Assembly: GCF_001653235.2 (NCBI RefSeq)
Contig: NC_035795.1
Span: 2,735,001-2,799,000, forward strand
DNA: 64,000 bases
Reading direction: 5' to 3'
From: Pochonia chlamydosporia 170
Taxonomy: Eukaryota > Ascomycota > Sordariomycetes > Hypocreales > Clavicipitaceae
Part shown: positions 22,719-32,995 of the stretch, piece by piece
Layout of the letters: each line of letters opens with the position of its first letter
Position numbering within the stretch: position 1 is the first letter of the stretch
Program-made: the position numbers and the translations under genes
The notes under the pieces: generated by a model
Seen by the model: only the letters and a program-made list of their open reading frames with translations
Database searches by the model: none
Told to the model about the DNA's origin: nothing

Positions 22719-23821
22719 TCATGCGCCTAGCGCGACTTTCTTCTCCTTCTTATTCCTTGTGAATTGCACGGCCTTGTGACTTCTGTCGTCCCATGCTGCT
22801 GATGGTCCGATATGCATCTCTCTCCAGCACCGTGTGCAGTAGACGTCGTCGTCGCATCCTAAACACCGGAGCGTGGCATCTTCCAAACATACTGTACACC
22901 AAGAATCTACATCGTCGTCTGTGTAATTGGTCTTGCTTGTTAGTCTGTTGACGCGCTTGGTTGGTTTGGAAGCGGGCACCGAAGGCAGGTCGTCTGAAGT
23001 AGATGGGGCGCGGAGGGCAGCCATTCGTGCCGTTATGTCGTCTATTCCCTTTGGCCTTTGCGACGTATCTTCTGGAATGTCAAGGTTTGCAGGGACGGAC
23101 GGCAAAGCTAGATCTGCGTTGTCATCCGTACCCTCTTCTGCTTCGGGTGGTTCCTCATCTTCTTCCTCTGGAGGGTTCCTCGCATCAAGTTCGATTTCAT
23201 CTTTGAACCGGGAAATTACATCATCCACCTTGCGACCCATCGTCTCGCCATCTGAATCATCTGAGTCGTCCTTCTCTCGCGCATTCCTTTGATCAGTATC
23301 CTTGGGTACAGATGCTGATAGCTGTTCTAGGAGCGCCTGTACATCCTCTTCTTTTGGCTCGTCTTCAGGCTGAGGGGTGTCTATACCAGCGAGCATCTCC
23401 TCCAGCGCCTTGTCGTCGGTCTGAAACAGCGCATCCACGTCATCTTGCGCGCTTTGACTACTCTCACGGTCCGTTTTGTCTACCAGCGGTGTAGTTTCTC
23501 TCGACGCTGTGCCTTGCCTGCTAGGTGTGCCTGTTTCTCTGGTGGCTGTGTTCTTGGCCGATGGGGGTGATGTTGGTGAATCCGCCTGACTGCGGAGACT
23601 CTTGAGTCGGGCGGCGAGTACGTCACCCTTGGTAGGGGTCTTTGCGCGCTCAATAACATCGAATTTTACACTAATCATGTTAGTATTGCACGTGTCAGGT
23701 GCTTTTGAATGATAGGAGATGATGCGCCGTACGGATTTGATGCTGGCTTCTCAGGTGTTATGCTTCCGCCACGAAGCGCTTGGAGTCGCGACAGCAACGA
23801 CTTGTCAACATGGTCAGACAT
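22719..23821 (-). CDS. ANCHR/ZFYVE19-like protein with C-terminal zinc finger
   Basis: Two exons, 23733-23821 and 22719-23670. The 62-bp intron has GTACGG, CTAAC and TAG, and the junction is phase 2. The product is 346 residues. The N-terminus, MSDHVDKSLLSRLQALRGGS, resembles an MIT-interacting or coiled motif. The middle is acidic, disordered and rich in Ser, Glu and Asp. A short KGDVLAARLKSLR segment and a related GIDDITARMAALR segment echo each other. The C-terminal 70 residues hold a cross-brace finger, CTVCLEDATLRCLGCDDD then YCTRCWREMH, very like the end of human ZFYVE19. In animals that protein acts in the abscission (NoCut) checkpoint. The fungal role is unknown. Confidence 0.8.
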
Positions 23822-24193
23822 GCGGGGGTTTCTGAGAGAAGATTTGATAAAATAGATTTCGTTAGGGTGATGCAGATGATCTGTCTTTTTGTGTAAAGGT
23901 TGACTCTTGCTGTCCGAGATGAAACATGAACAGAGTCAGGTCAGATGAGTGGGCTGAACAGTCACGAGTCCAAGGTTCCCAAGTGAAGTGCCCAAGCTCA
24001 AGTGGGGGGGTTCAACGTTGTTTTGGAGTCTTGGCTGCACCAAATCCTCAAGCTCCCACCTGCATTATTTCAACCCAGTTTTACGACATTCGCGCAAATA
24101 TATTCATGCATAATTTCATTCCTTTCAAGCACCTGTATACTAATCCCAGCTCGTCATTCATCATGATAACTTTGCAACCCCAAAAAACCTCAT
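23822..24193. other. Intergenic spacer between two minus-strand genes
   Basis: No ORF with support. It must hold the promoter of the ANCHR-like gene and the 3' end of the Zn2Cys6 gene. Confidence 0.5.
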
Positions 24194-26408
24194 CTACGCA
24201 CCCTCTGGGCGTAGCCAGTCAAACGTGTGCAGTAGTTCAAAGTTGAAAAAGTCATTGACATCTGCCGATAATTCCACACCCGTATCGCCAAGCCAGTCCA
24301 TCTGCGTTGCAACTGGCATGGAACCCTCGTTCAACGCTTGATCCAACACCTGTCGCACCGCCTTCTTGACGCTGTTGCAGCTCTGTGTGTTGGGAGCCAT
24401 CGGCCCAACCCAGTCCAGAAAGCCGACCAGTAGGCTAAGCTGCTGAATCAACCGCGACCTCGTTATCGGCGGGTTCGAGCTATTGCGGCGACTAGGCGTA
24501 GCGGGAGCTGAGCCTCGACCGTGAAGTAATTCCATGCAGAGAATGCCTGCGGCGGGTGCCGCGTAGCACATGAGCAGCCATTCAGAGTCCCCGGAGACTC
24601 CAAACAACTTGTCCTGATGTGTCCAGAATATGAGAGTCAAGGATATCATTTCATAGCTAATGTCGATGATTTCAGGGCCAGGTACGTTGCTGCCTTTGTT
24701 GAGGAGTCTCTCTATGAAAAACATGTTTTGGAGATGGTCCAAGCGAAGAATCACGCGGGCAAAGAGTGTCGGCCCGTCCGTGTCTGGATCATTGACGTCT
24801 ATGTCACGGTATATCAGAACCTTGGGAAACTGGGCTAGTGTGTCTAGTTCTCGTTGCCGTAAATCATTTCTACCGTTGGCGTTAGTATCTCGTCCGATGG
24901 ACAGGTTATGGGTAAGGGTGAACGAGTTCGCTCACAAAATTTTATGCGTATCGCCACAGGGGGCAACCTGTAGAGAAATTTCCAAAATTTGCTCCTTGAT
25001 CAAATTAATCATCATTTTCGCCCGCATCATTGTCCCTGAGAATATTTTACCCCTGTTGTTCCATCCATTCTCGTCAACATTGGGGCTATTTGCCAGTGAG
25101 TTGCCGTCGCTGTTTAGCAATTCCTCGTCGCTGACGTCCAGGGGCAGGGGAGTCGTGGCAAACCTGCTGCCAATGAGCGGAGGTCGACCTGTAAATGTGG
25201 CAACAACTTTGTCGCTTTTGAAGATGACGCAGTACACACGCCGCTTAATCTCAGAGCTGATGGAGTGGTCGTTGATCATGGATGGAGGCGTGACATGTAG
25301 CCCCAGAAAGCTAGTCAGAGCAGCAAGTTCCCCATGAGTTCTCCAGAACTGGATGCCTAAGATATGTTAAAATATGTACTCGACATTTTGTCTCGACTCC
25401 GTTCACTTCAACCGATGGGGCCCAGGCAATGGACTTACTTGCATCACCGCTAATAATAGATTGAACAATAGCATATCGATAGAGTAGGACGGCAAGAAGC
25501 GAATTCGCAGTTGACCCGTTCTTGCATATATCCACACACTTGCCGGCACTGACTGTGTACTTGTTCAGGAGTCTTCGGCGATCTGTTTCGCGTAGTTGCT
25601 GCGTCTCGCGGAGCTCGACATTCTCTGCAAGAGACTTTGTTCCCATTGCCCAGTAGCAAAACAGCAGTCCAAGCGACTCCCACCTCATCTTTTGACCAGA
25701 AAAGGACCGCAGCCACTCTATTGGATCAGTGTGCTCCTCTTGGAGAGGAATTGAACTATTCCGACACAGAGTCTTTGCCATCATGGTGAGGCCGGCGCGT
25801 CTTCTTTCGCCCTCAAGCACATCCCCAAAGCTGATCCATAAACTCTCATTGAGTATTTGCGCCGCAAGTCGACACCACCCATCAAACGGGTTTACGTAGA
25901 GCTTAAACAAGGCATTACAGGTGGCTCGATCCGGTATAGACTGCAGAATACCCACGGACCTGGCGTTGGGTTGATCTTCAAAAATAGCAAACTGAAGGTC
26001 CTCAGCTTGGTCGGGAGTCGTCTCGCTCTGCGGCAAGATGGTCTGCGTATCTTGAAAAACTGCCGAAAAACTTGTGGCGCCAAGATATCCCACGTTGTTG
26101 TCTGGTTGAGGTGAGTAATCCCGTGAGATTTCGTTCCTCGGCTCTCGACTCTGACGATGTGCCGTGGAAAGCCGTGGAGACGGCGAAGCAGGGGGCGTGA
26201 ATTTGAGTCGCCTTTGTGGCTGTTGGTCTATGATGTATATGCAAGACTCCATGATGTTACCCCGTCTGCACCGTGAGCAGACCGGTAATTGATGGTCGCA
26301 TGCAACCTTGCGCTTGCGACACGGTTCACAAGCTTGTTGCCGACCATTTCGACGCCGCGGAGCACTGCCGCTTTCTCCGTGACGACCGGAACCAGGAACG
26401 GATGCCAT
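24194..26408 (-). CDS. Zn2Cys6 fungal-specific transcription factor
   Basis: Three exons, 25439-26408, 24936-25356 and 24194-24869, with introns of 82 and 66 bp (GTAAGT and GTGAGC donors, TAG acceptors, CTAAC in the second), give 688 residues. The binuclear cluster near residues 27-55 reads CEPCRKRKVAC then PVCSRCRRG, in the usual C-x2-C-x6-C-x6-C-x2-C-x8-C spacing. The middle homology region follows from about 160. It includes FKLYVNPFDGWCRLAAQI, then across the first splice junction GDASIQFWRTHGELAALTS, then SSEIKRRVYCVIFKSDKV and TGRPPLIG. It is a nuclear DNA-binding regulator whose targets cannot be read from sequence. No metabolic gene cluster adjoins it. Confidence 0.9.
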
Positions 26409-27164
26409 TTTGTGCGTGGTGGTGAAATTTGCTTCAGTCTATGGCATGGTGCTGTATTCTGTGCATAAATTCTGTAGCATGTACAGACTCTTCGCTTCCC
26501 GTTCGATTGGTCAAAGGTGAATCATATCACAACAGTGTCACCAACGGTGTCGCAACTGAGAGTCGGAACACGAAACGTTGTGGTATAAGTCGGAGCTCGG
26601 CTCTCGGCTCTCGGCTTAACGATGAAGCCAAGAGAGGCTTTGAGTTTGTGATAATTAGACGACGATATGACAAACATTTCATTTGTTGCTCCTTTCACTC
26701 AGGTTATGAATTGTTCCCGGGCAGCATAGGATTGCCCTTTTAACCCATATTTGCCTTCTTTGAACAAGAGTCAATATCTACACTATGATCAACTACCTTT
26801 CGCTCCTTCAAGAGACATTTCAACGTCAGGCCTGGAATGTTACAATTAATCTGTCCCCATCGTGCTCGCACGCTATTTATCAACTAAATCTGTAATATAA
26901 CCGCCCTTCCTGCTTTATAAAATGCAGATGAAGCCGTACTCAAAAAAAAAAAAAAAAATTTACTCCAAAACAAATATGTTGAAACTTGTAAACTAACCCA
27001 ACTAGAGAAGACTTAAGAAAACAAACATTCTCGGCACTACAATCCAAAGAACAAAACGTTGCCCTATAGCGCACCGTTCCCTAGCAGCGCTCACACCTCT
27101 ATCCTCGCCATTAATATTCCCTGGCCGCCGATGTACGACATTAAGCCGCGGCTAAAGTCACTTG
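26409..27164. other. Intergenic region
   Basis: Holds the upstream region of the Zn2Cys6 gene and the 3' flank of the small secreted peptide gene. A poly(A) run of 17 bases lies at about 26941-26957. No gene seen. Confidence 0.5.
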
Positions 27165-27491
27165 TCACTTGCAGCCACCGAAACCTCGATTGACGCCCTT
27201 GCATTCCCCATTGCAATATTTCATATGCCAACACCATTGTCTCAACGTGTCCATTTTCTAGTCCCACCGTGCTTCAGCTGTTGTAGTCGTGCCCCGGTCG
27301 CTCAGATTATTCTGTCTCTTGTGATTGAGGTTTACCACGTCTCCCGCATTCTGGGGCCTAGTATGGCCAGGGTCAGCCGTTGCGTCTATGAAGGTATCGA
27401 CAGCTCGACGGTGCTGTCGATGGCTTCGTCTGTCCTGTCCGAGAGGAGAGGCGAGGGCGAGAACTGGTGCGAGTAGAAGAATAGCGCGCAT
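27165..27491 (-). CDS. Very small predicted secreted peptide with four-cysteine C-terminus
   Basis: Model: exons 27336-27491 and 27165-27257 joined across a 78-bp intron (GTAAAC donor, GCTGAAG possible branch site, TAG acceptor), 82 residues. The intron is a multiple of three and contains no stop except its own terminal TAG. The unspliced frame is therefore the same protein with 26 extra residues and one in-frame TAG. The N-terminus MRAILLLAPVLALASPLG is a clear signal peptide. A basic pro-region (DRRSHRQHRR) could be cut by a Kex2-like protease. The end, WCWHMKYCNGECK then GFGGCK, spaces four cysteines C-x5-C-x3-C-x9-C, enough for two disulfides. The ATG context (TCAATATGC) is good. I do not recognise the family. 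An antimicrobial, toxin-like or effector role is possible but only inferred. The alternative is a pseudogene with a CAG-to-TAG change. Confidence 0.55.
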
Positions 27492-28099
27492 ATTGACTGG
27501 GTCTAATTCTGCTTGTGGCAGTTGATTGGTGGCAGGTATTGTAAGTGGTTGGCGTATTCTTGCTAAGCTTGAGACCAGCTACAAGCTTGTTTTGGGAAAT
27601 TTGATAGATGCAGTAAGTTGCTGAGATGTCTATGATGGGGGAATTCACTGCCGTTGTATGGCTGTGGTTATATCTAGCCTACGACCACGACTCTGCATCG
27701 CCATTGTTCAAATGTCAATAAATGATAGAACCATGTTACAAGAATAAACGACATGCAAGCTTTAGCAAAGAATGAACACGAATACTACATGAGAAAGGAG
27801 AACAAACGCAAGAGAGCGGTCCGGATGAAGCTGCCGCGCTTCAAGGTTCTAAACCTAATAAATAATTCTTTAGAGATGTTGCCCGAATAAAGCAGGCCGG
27901 CAGTATACAGATCGATGTCTATGTTCTCTGGCGGGGGAATTCTCGCCGCAAGCTACAAGCTACCAGTCTTGTTTCTTACGTTTGCGCGGGAACGTGCGTA
28001 ACTTATAACATCGTCCGTCCGAATGTAGTCGCGATTGACCAGTTACCCTTTACGTCTGGTAAGAAGCCAAGAATAATCGACAAGTAGAAAAAGTAATAC
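27492..28099. other. Upstream region and edge of the second AT-rich island
   Basis: Contains the promoter side of the small peptide gene. No ORF with support. Composition shifts to A/T-rich at about 28080. Confidence 0.5.
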
Positions 28100-28390
28100 T
28101 CTTAAATATAATATAATATATAAACTATCTATATATATAGCTTAGAATAGAACTAGCTAGTTTATTAGCATAAAGTAAATATACCTAAGAGATTCAAATA
28201 GCTTATAAAGTAATAAACTTCTATATGGCTTATTAGTAATTTAGTCTAAATTATATCACGTCTCTTAAGTCTAAATAGTTAAGTTTATATATAGCTTTAG
28301 ATTAAATAGTATTTAATTCTCTATTACTTTAGTCTTTTTAAAAGACTAAAGTAATATTATTTAATAGTATATATCTAAACAGCATAATTT
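28100..28390. repeat. Relic of the 1525-3702 element arm
   Basis: The order of motifs matches the right arm of the first-island element (about 3527-3702): a TTATTAGCATAAARTAAATA-like stretch, then TATACCTAAGAG, then GGCTTATTAGTAATTTAGTC, then AAGTCTAAATAGTTA, then the closing TTTAATTCTCTATTACTTTAG. Differences are mainly transitions. A hairpin of opposed TTTAGTCTTTT and AAAAGACTAAA arms lies at about 28331-28352. No second arm is visible nearby. Confidence 0.65.
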
Positions 28391-29015
28391 ATATTAAAAA
28401 GAGTTCTTTTCGTTATTAAAAAGAATATTAATAAGCAGTAAGTATATTAAATAATTAGCTATAACTAGTTAAAAAGTTATAATTAAATCTATTAGTTGAA
28501 TTTCTAGCTAAAGGAGAAAAATTGTGCTCTCTATACGGAGTAGAGCTAAGCTAACCTCTTCTCTCTTTCTCTTTTCTCTTTATGAGAAAGGTACTATTAG
28601 TAATGCTAGCTCGCAAAAGCCGCTAGGCTAGTCCCTTACAGTTAGGAATATTTGGATTTAACCTTATTTATGTTCTAGTATAGCAGATGTAAATGCAAGT
28701 TAATTTCCCATGTACTAATAGCTGCCCTAAGGTCTAACGCAAAGCTAAGACTCCTTTATATTGCATTGTGCATTCCCCCCCAACCACAAACAGAGATGAT
28801 TCTTATTATCATTCCGACACTAGCAAAATAAACTAGTTAGCATTCTTTAGCTTTAGAATATATAGTCTCTTGTCTATTAACTTACAGGCCCATCAACACC
28901 ACAAGGGATTTCCTTATATTTATTTTCACCTGGTTCTATTATACTACAGACACCATATTTGTGGCCCAGAACGTGGTAGCAGTACTAGCAGAGCACAATT
29001 TAGTTAGTTTATTGC
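28391..29015. other. AT-rich non-coding DNA
   Basis: Composition and stop density resemble RIP-degraded sequence. There is a C/T-rich stretch at about 28556-28590. No gene or complete element is recognised. Confidence 0.5.
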
Positions 29016-29282
29016 TTAGCATTCTGTATTCTCTTGCTTGCTAGCACGAACCCCAGGTTGCGGTTCAAAAGGACTCCAACGCTCACGCTCCGCCGGCTTA
29101 GGCTTATGATACCTCTTGGTTTGCCGCGGCCTAGGCGGTTTCGGCCCAGTCCTTCGCGGCCGCCCCATGAGCGGGATTTTCCCCGGACCTGTCGGCAAAG
29201 TCCAGGTTATTGGCGGCCGCCCACGCGCGGCCTCAATAAGGCTAGCAAACAGGGCCATAACAAGAATTGCAGTTAGCTTCAT
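29016..29282 (-). CDS. Proline/arginine-rich small secreted protein with terminal cysteine
   Basis: Intronless, 88 residues. The signal peptide MKLTAILVMALFASLIEAA is strong. The mature part is basic and Pro/Arg-rich (GRPPITWTLP, GRPRRTGPKPPRPRQTKR, HKPKPAERERW) and ends ENTEC at the stop, so it has a single cysteine at its last position. The gene has a C/A-rich leader and TATAAATA 62 bp upstream, so it looks transcribable although it lies inside an AT-rich island. Its GC content is well above its surroundings and no RIP-type stop is present. Composition recalls proline-rich antimicrobial peptides, but I have no homology evidence. A lone C-terminal cysteine suggests dimerisation or attachment. 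Confidence 0.6.
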   Translation of the reverse strand: MKLTAILVMALFASLIEAARGRPPITWTLPTGPGKIPLMGRPRRTGPKPPRPRQTKRYHKPKPAERERWSPFEPQPGVRASKQENTEC

Positions 29283-29343
29283 TATGTTTGTGAGTGTTGG
29301 GTTGGGTGTTTAGATACGTAGAGTGAAGGATAAAGGGGTATTA

Positions 29344-29351
29344 TATTTATA
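29344..29351 (-). promoter_or_regulatory. TATA box of the proline-rich secreted protein gene
   Basis: Reads TATAAATA on the minus strand, 62 bp upstream of the ATG at 29282. Confidence 0.55.
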
Positions 29352-29473
29352 GTGTAGTAGCAAATAACTAGCAGCTAGAGGCGGTCTTAATCTCTAACTC
29401 TCCTTTAATCTAAAGAGCGATTCTCCCTCCTTTTATACACAAAGCGGGGTAGCGGTGAGGTAACTACTTGCTT

Positions 29474-30086
29474 GTGTAAAGGTCTGGGCTTAAAGCCCAG
29501 TCTTGTGCAACTGAGGGAGCCTGTATAGTGCTAGATTGAGCAGTCACAAGGGACTAGTTCAATTCGTACTCTTTTGCCGTAATGGCCAAAGGGCCCGGGC
29601 AACCGTCTGCGGCTAGCACCCGCGATGGCCCAATCGGGCTAGACCATAACAGCTTGGGGCTAATGCCTCCTAATATCTCAGGCACTATAATCCATATTTA
29701 TATAGCCTTAAGAATAATAGCTAGTTAATATATACAATAGATAAGCGAGTTAATAGCTATATTTATTTAGGATTATTTGTATAGCTAAGAGAATAGTAGC
29801 TAGTTATCACATACAATAGACAAGCGAGTTTACAGCCATGTTTATTTAGGATTGTTCGCATAGCTAAGAGAATAGTAGCTAGTTATTGCATACAATTAAT
29901 AGAGCATAATGTTATGGTCTAGCCCTATTGGGCCATCGCGGGTGCTAGCCGCAGACGGTTGCCCGGGCCCTTTGGCCATTACGGCAAAAGAGTACGAATT
30001 AAACTAGTCCCTTGTGACTGCTCAATCTAGCACTATACAGGCTCCCCCAGTTGCACAAGACTGGGCTTAAGCCCAGACCTTTACAC
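29474..30086. mobile_element. Fold-back/MITE element with 176-bp terminal inverted repeats
   Basis: Left arm 29474-29650 and right arm 29911-30086 are reverse complements over about 176 bp at roughly 97% identity. The few differences are mostly C/T or G/A, plus one single-base indel in the GGGCTTAAAGCCC palindrome. The arms are GC-rich (GGCCCGGGCAACCGTCTGCG is shared) and the 260-bp centre is AT-rich. No coding capacity is present. Nearly identical arms indicate recent insertion or constraint. The bases AGGTAA occur just outside both ends, but offset on the left, so a target duplication is not proven. Confidence 0.8.
29703..29900. repeat. 79-bp tandem repeat inside the fold-back element
   Basis: The motif CTAGTTA recurs at 29721, 29800 and 29879, giving exact 79-bp spacing and about 2.5 units. 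Shared blocks are ATACAATAGAYAAGCGAGTT and TTTATTTAGGATTRTT. Confidence 0.8.
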
Positions 30087-31760
30087 TAGGTAATCTATTT
30101 TACTCTATAGGTATTTTGTAGGTTATACTCTTTATCTAAGTTTACCTAGTAAAGCTAAATAGGTTTCTGATTCACAAGGACCTACGGGTATTTGACACCC
30201 TACTGAAAACTCATGTAGGCTTCTTGGCATCTCACGCTTAGGTCGACTTCGGTGCCGACCGCGACTAGCCAAGTTAAGGCTATCAACCATAACGGGACGT
30301 GCTTCACATTAGGCTTTCCCCAAGGCGGTGGCATCCCTGTAAGTCGGGCCTACGCCTCACGTGTCTGAACTGAAATGCTCACAAACCGTTCCCACAGAAT
30401 GAATTGAAGATTCGATGGCTAGGGAGCACAGCCTCGTCGCATAGATTAGCGGCAATCTGACCATTGGCAAGCAGAGGTCGCCACGTGCACACCATTGGTG
30501 CGTAGTAGGCCTCAACTGGTCCTCGTTTGCTGCAGAACGGCGAGTGTGCCAGTGCCCATTTCGACCCCAACAACGCCCATCTGCGGCCCTGCCAAACTTT
30601 GTCCCCTAGTTGCATCACCTTGCAGGACAAACTTCGCTAGATTCCCTTCTTGTGCAAAGTGGTGAAGTCGTAACAGACGCAGGGCGCCTCCCATTCTAGT
30701 GCCGTCTTGGAGATCTCATACTGTCTTGGCAAGACCCTTGAGATGCCAGGGGACTGGGAATATTCCAGATGTCACCAAACATGGCTGACCTGCAGTGCCA
30801 CGAGGCAGGAGGAAACAAGTGACGTCTGGTGCATCGAGAATGACAACTCAATACGCCCAAGAGCGTATTGCTGTGACGGATGCGCTCTCTATCTTGCCCA
30901 GCAAGTTGGTATGTCGCACAATCATGATTGATTGACAAGTTTTGTGGCGGGGAGTGGTTGGCCAGTGCTCAACTCAGCCGTGGCCGGCTTCCTCGCTTGA
31001 ATGCTTGAATGGGCGAGGTGTGTGTGACCAGTGGAACGCGACATGGGTGGCGGATTGCAGATTCCATTCTATTTCCAGTTTGTTTGTCGTTGATGCACAG
31101 ATGCATGGAAGTTCTTTGAACTGGGCATGTCGGAGGTGGCCCAGGACATGTTACAGACCTTTGAAAAACAGGTGAAAGATGGATGATTCAACGTCTCGCC
31201 CTTTTGTGATAAGTTGATTGCCAAAAGCCACTTCTCGTCCTTGGGCGCTGACCGGGTCGCCACCAAGCAATGGTTTGCTCGTCGTTGTTTGTCGCATTTG
31301 CTGACACCAGAGGTGAAGTCATCATGCGGCTGTGACGGAGACTCATCCCTGTATGTGTCCTTCCAGATTCGCAGCTCGGAGACTACGACAGACTGCCTTG
31401 TGCATCTGAGGTTAGCCCAACGAGGGAAATTGCAATGGCGATGGTACTGATCATGGATGCTTGCCTAGTGTGGTTCGCCCCCTCGTTCAGCCACCACCAC
31501 CAGACAACATAGCAAACTAAGCCCGTCGTGGGTCCAAGGGAGGAAATGCAAGGTTCGCCACAGGACCGTCAAGTTCAGTGCTCATCAGGGAATAGCACAG
31601 AAGTCAAGGTGTCAGACGTCGTTCAAGGTTGGTGGATGCGGTAGGTCCTGGTCTGGTGGTACTACTCCAGCAAGTCGGGCGTCGGACACAGATTGTGGAG
31701 GAACATCAAACAGACCAACGTTGACGCCAAGACCTTCCTCAATGCTGGGTTTGTCTAGTC

Positions 31761-31792
<32 letters not shown>

Positions 31793-32084
31793 CAGACAGA
31801 AGATTAAAAAGCCACTGTACCACCTCCCACCCCGGCTCTCTCGAATCAGGAAACTTCCATTTCTTTGCATCTCTCTCACCAGCACCATTGCATCTTTCCA
31901 TCAGCCTTGTTCAAGGTCGCACTGCTTTTGATTGTAACGCAAAAGAAGTATCATTGTTTCTGCCGTTCCTATCCTCCCTTAGAACCTGCATTTCTAGCTG
32001 TGTTCCTGCAGCTGGTGCCTGACCAAGCTCGTGTCCAACAACCCCAACAACCAGTCGCCCTCAGCGGCCCACACATACGTCAAC
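30087..32084. other. Gene-poor interval and leader of the glycine-rich protein gene
   Basis: The first 100 bp are still AT-rich. The remainder has ordinary composition and only short overlapping ORFs without domains. A CTCCTG hexamer repeat and a pyrimidine-rich leader precede the next gene. Confidence 0.5.
31761..31793 (+). repeat. Microsatellite (CTCCTG), five units
   Basis: Uninterrupted GCTCCT hexamer run in the upstream region of the glycine-rich protein gene. Confidence 0.85.
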
Positions 32085-32995
32085 ATGCGGTTCGACATTG
32101 CTCTGCTCGCCGCTTCACTACTGTCAAGCGCTGCTGCAGGTGTCATTGAACCACAGCATGCTGTCAAAGTAGATGTTGCAACCCAAGACGACAACGACTT
32201 ATTCAAGCGAAAAGGAGGTGGTGGCGGCGGTGGTCGCGGAGGCGGCGGTGGAGGAGGCAAGGGAGGTAGCAGTGGAGGAAGCAGTGGAGGAAGCAGCGGA
32301 GGAAGCAGTGGTGGAAAATCTGGTTCTAGTTCCGGCTCTGGCAGTGGATCGTAAGTGCACCGAACCCATCCTCTCTTGTCGTCTTTCAATCTGTTCAAGA
32401 TACCAACTGTTGATCTTCCAGCCGCGGAAATACTGCTGGCAGCTCCAACACTGGCGGCACATCAAAGGGAGGCACCGGGCCTCCACGTGCCTTTGGTGGC
32501 GGCTCTTACTATGGCGGAGGTGCTGCAAGACCATACAGATCTGGTCTTCCTACCGCAGCTGGTATAGGTGCTCTAGCTTTCACCGCTGGGGCCTTGGCCT
32601 TCTGGCCAGGTCACTGGTATTATGGCGCCTATCTATATCCCTATCACAACAGATATACTTTCCACAACGACACCACCAACCGAACTGAAAGTCTCCCCGT
32701 CGTCTGCGGGTGTGCCAAGTATGCCGTGTGCGGTTGTGATGAGAACAACACCACAATGAAGGAGCTCGTCGGCAACGGCACGTACGCTGCCCTCAACCAA
32801 TCTGTCATCAACGTTGGCGACTATCGGGGTCGAAAGAGCTTTCTTGTTAACGGAACACTTCCGAACGGCACCACCGCCGATGGCCCTGATGAGGGTTCCA
32901 ATGCTGGTGTCGGAGTTGGCATGAAGAGCCTAGTTGAGGCTGCTGGCATGTGGCCGGCCGTGGCATGTGTTCTCGCTGCCATCCTTCTGGCATAA
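32085..32995 (+). CDS. Glycine-rich, probably GPI-anchored cell-surface protein
   Basis: Two exons, 32085-32350 and 32422-32995 (71-bp intron, GTAAGT donor, CAG acceptor, phase 2), 279 residues. It starts with MRFDIALLAASLLSSAAAG, a signal peptide; a more upstream in-frame ATG would bury this signal. A KR Kex2-like site precedes a run of Gly (GGGGGGGRGGGGGGG) and then GGSS repeats. The second half is ordered: a hydrophobic patch GALAFTAGALAFWPGHWYYG, several N-x-T sites, and four cysteines in CGCAKYAVCGC. The end is a small-residue site followed by the hydrophobic tail AAGMWPAVACVLAAILLA, as needed for GPI attachment. It resembles conserved glycine-rich surface proteins of ascomycetes of unknown function. 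Confidence 0.75.

Noticed and set aside
29474..30086. CRISPR-like or tRNA-derived SINE reading of the repeated block
   Set aside because: The structure is two long inverted arms plus a 79-bp tandem array in a eukaryotic genome. No spacer pattern, and no convincing A-box and B-box pair.
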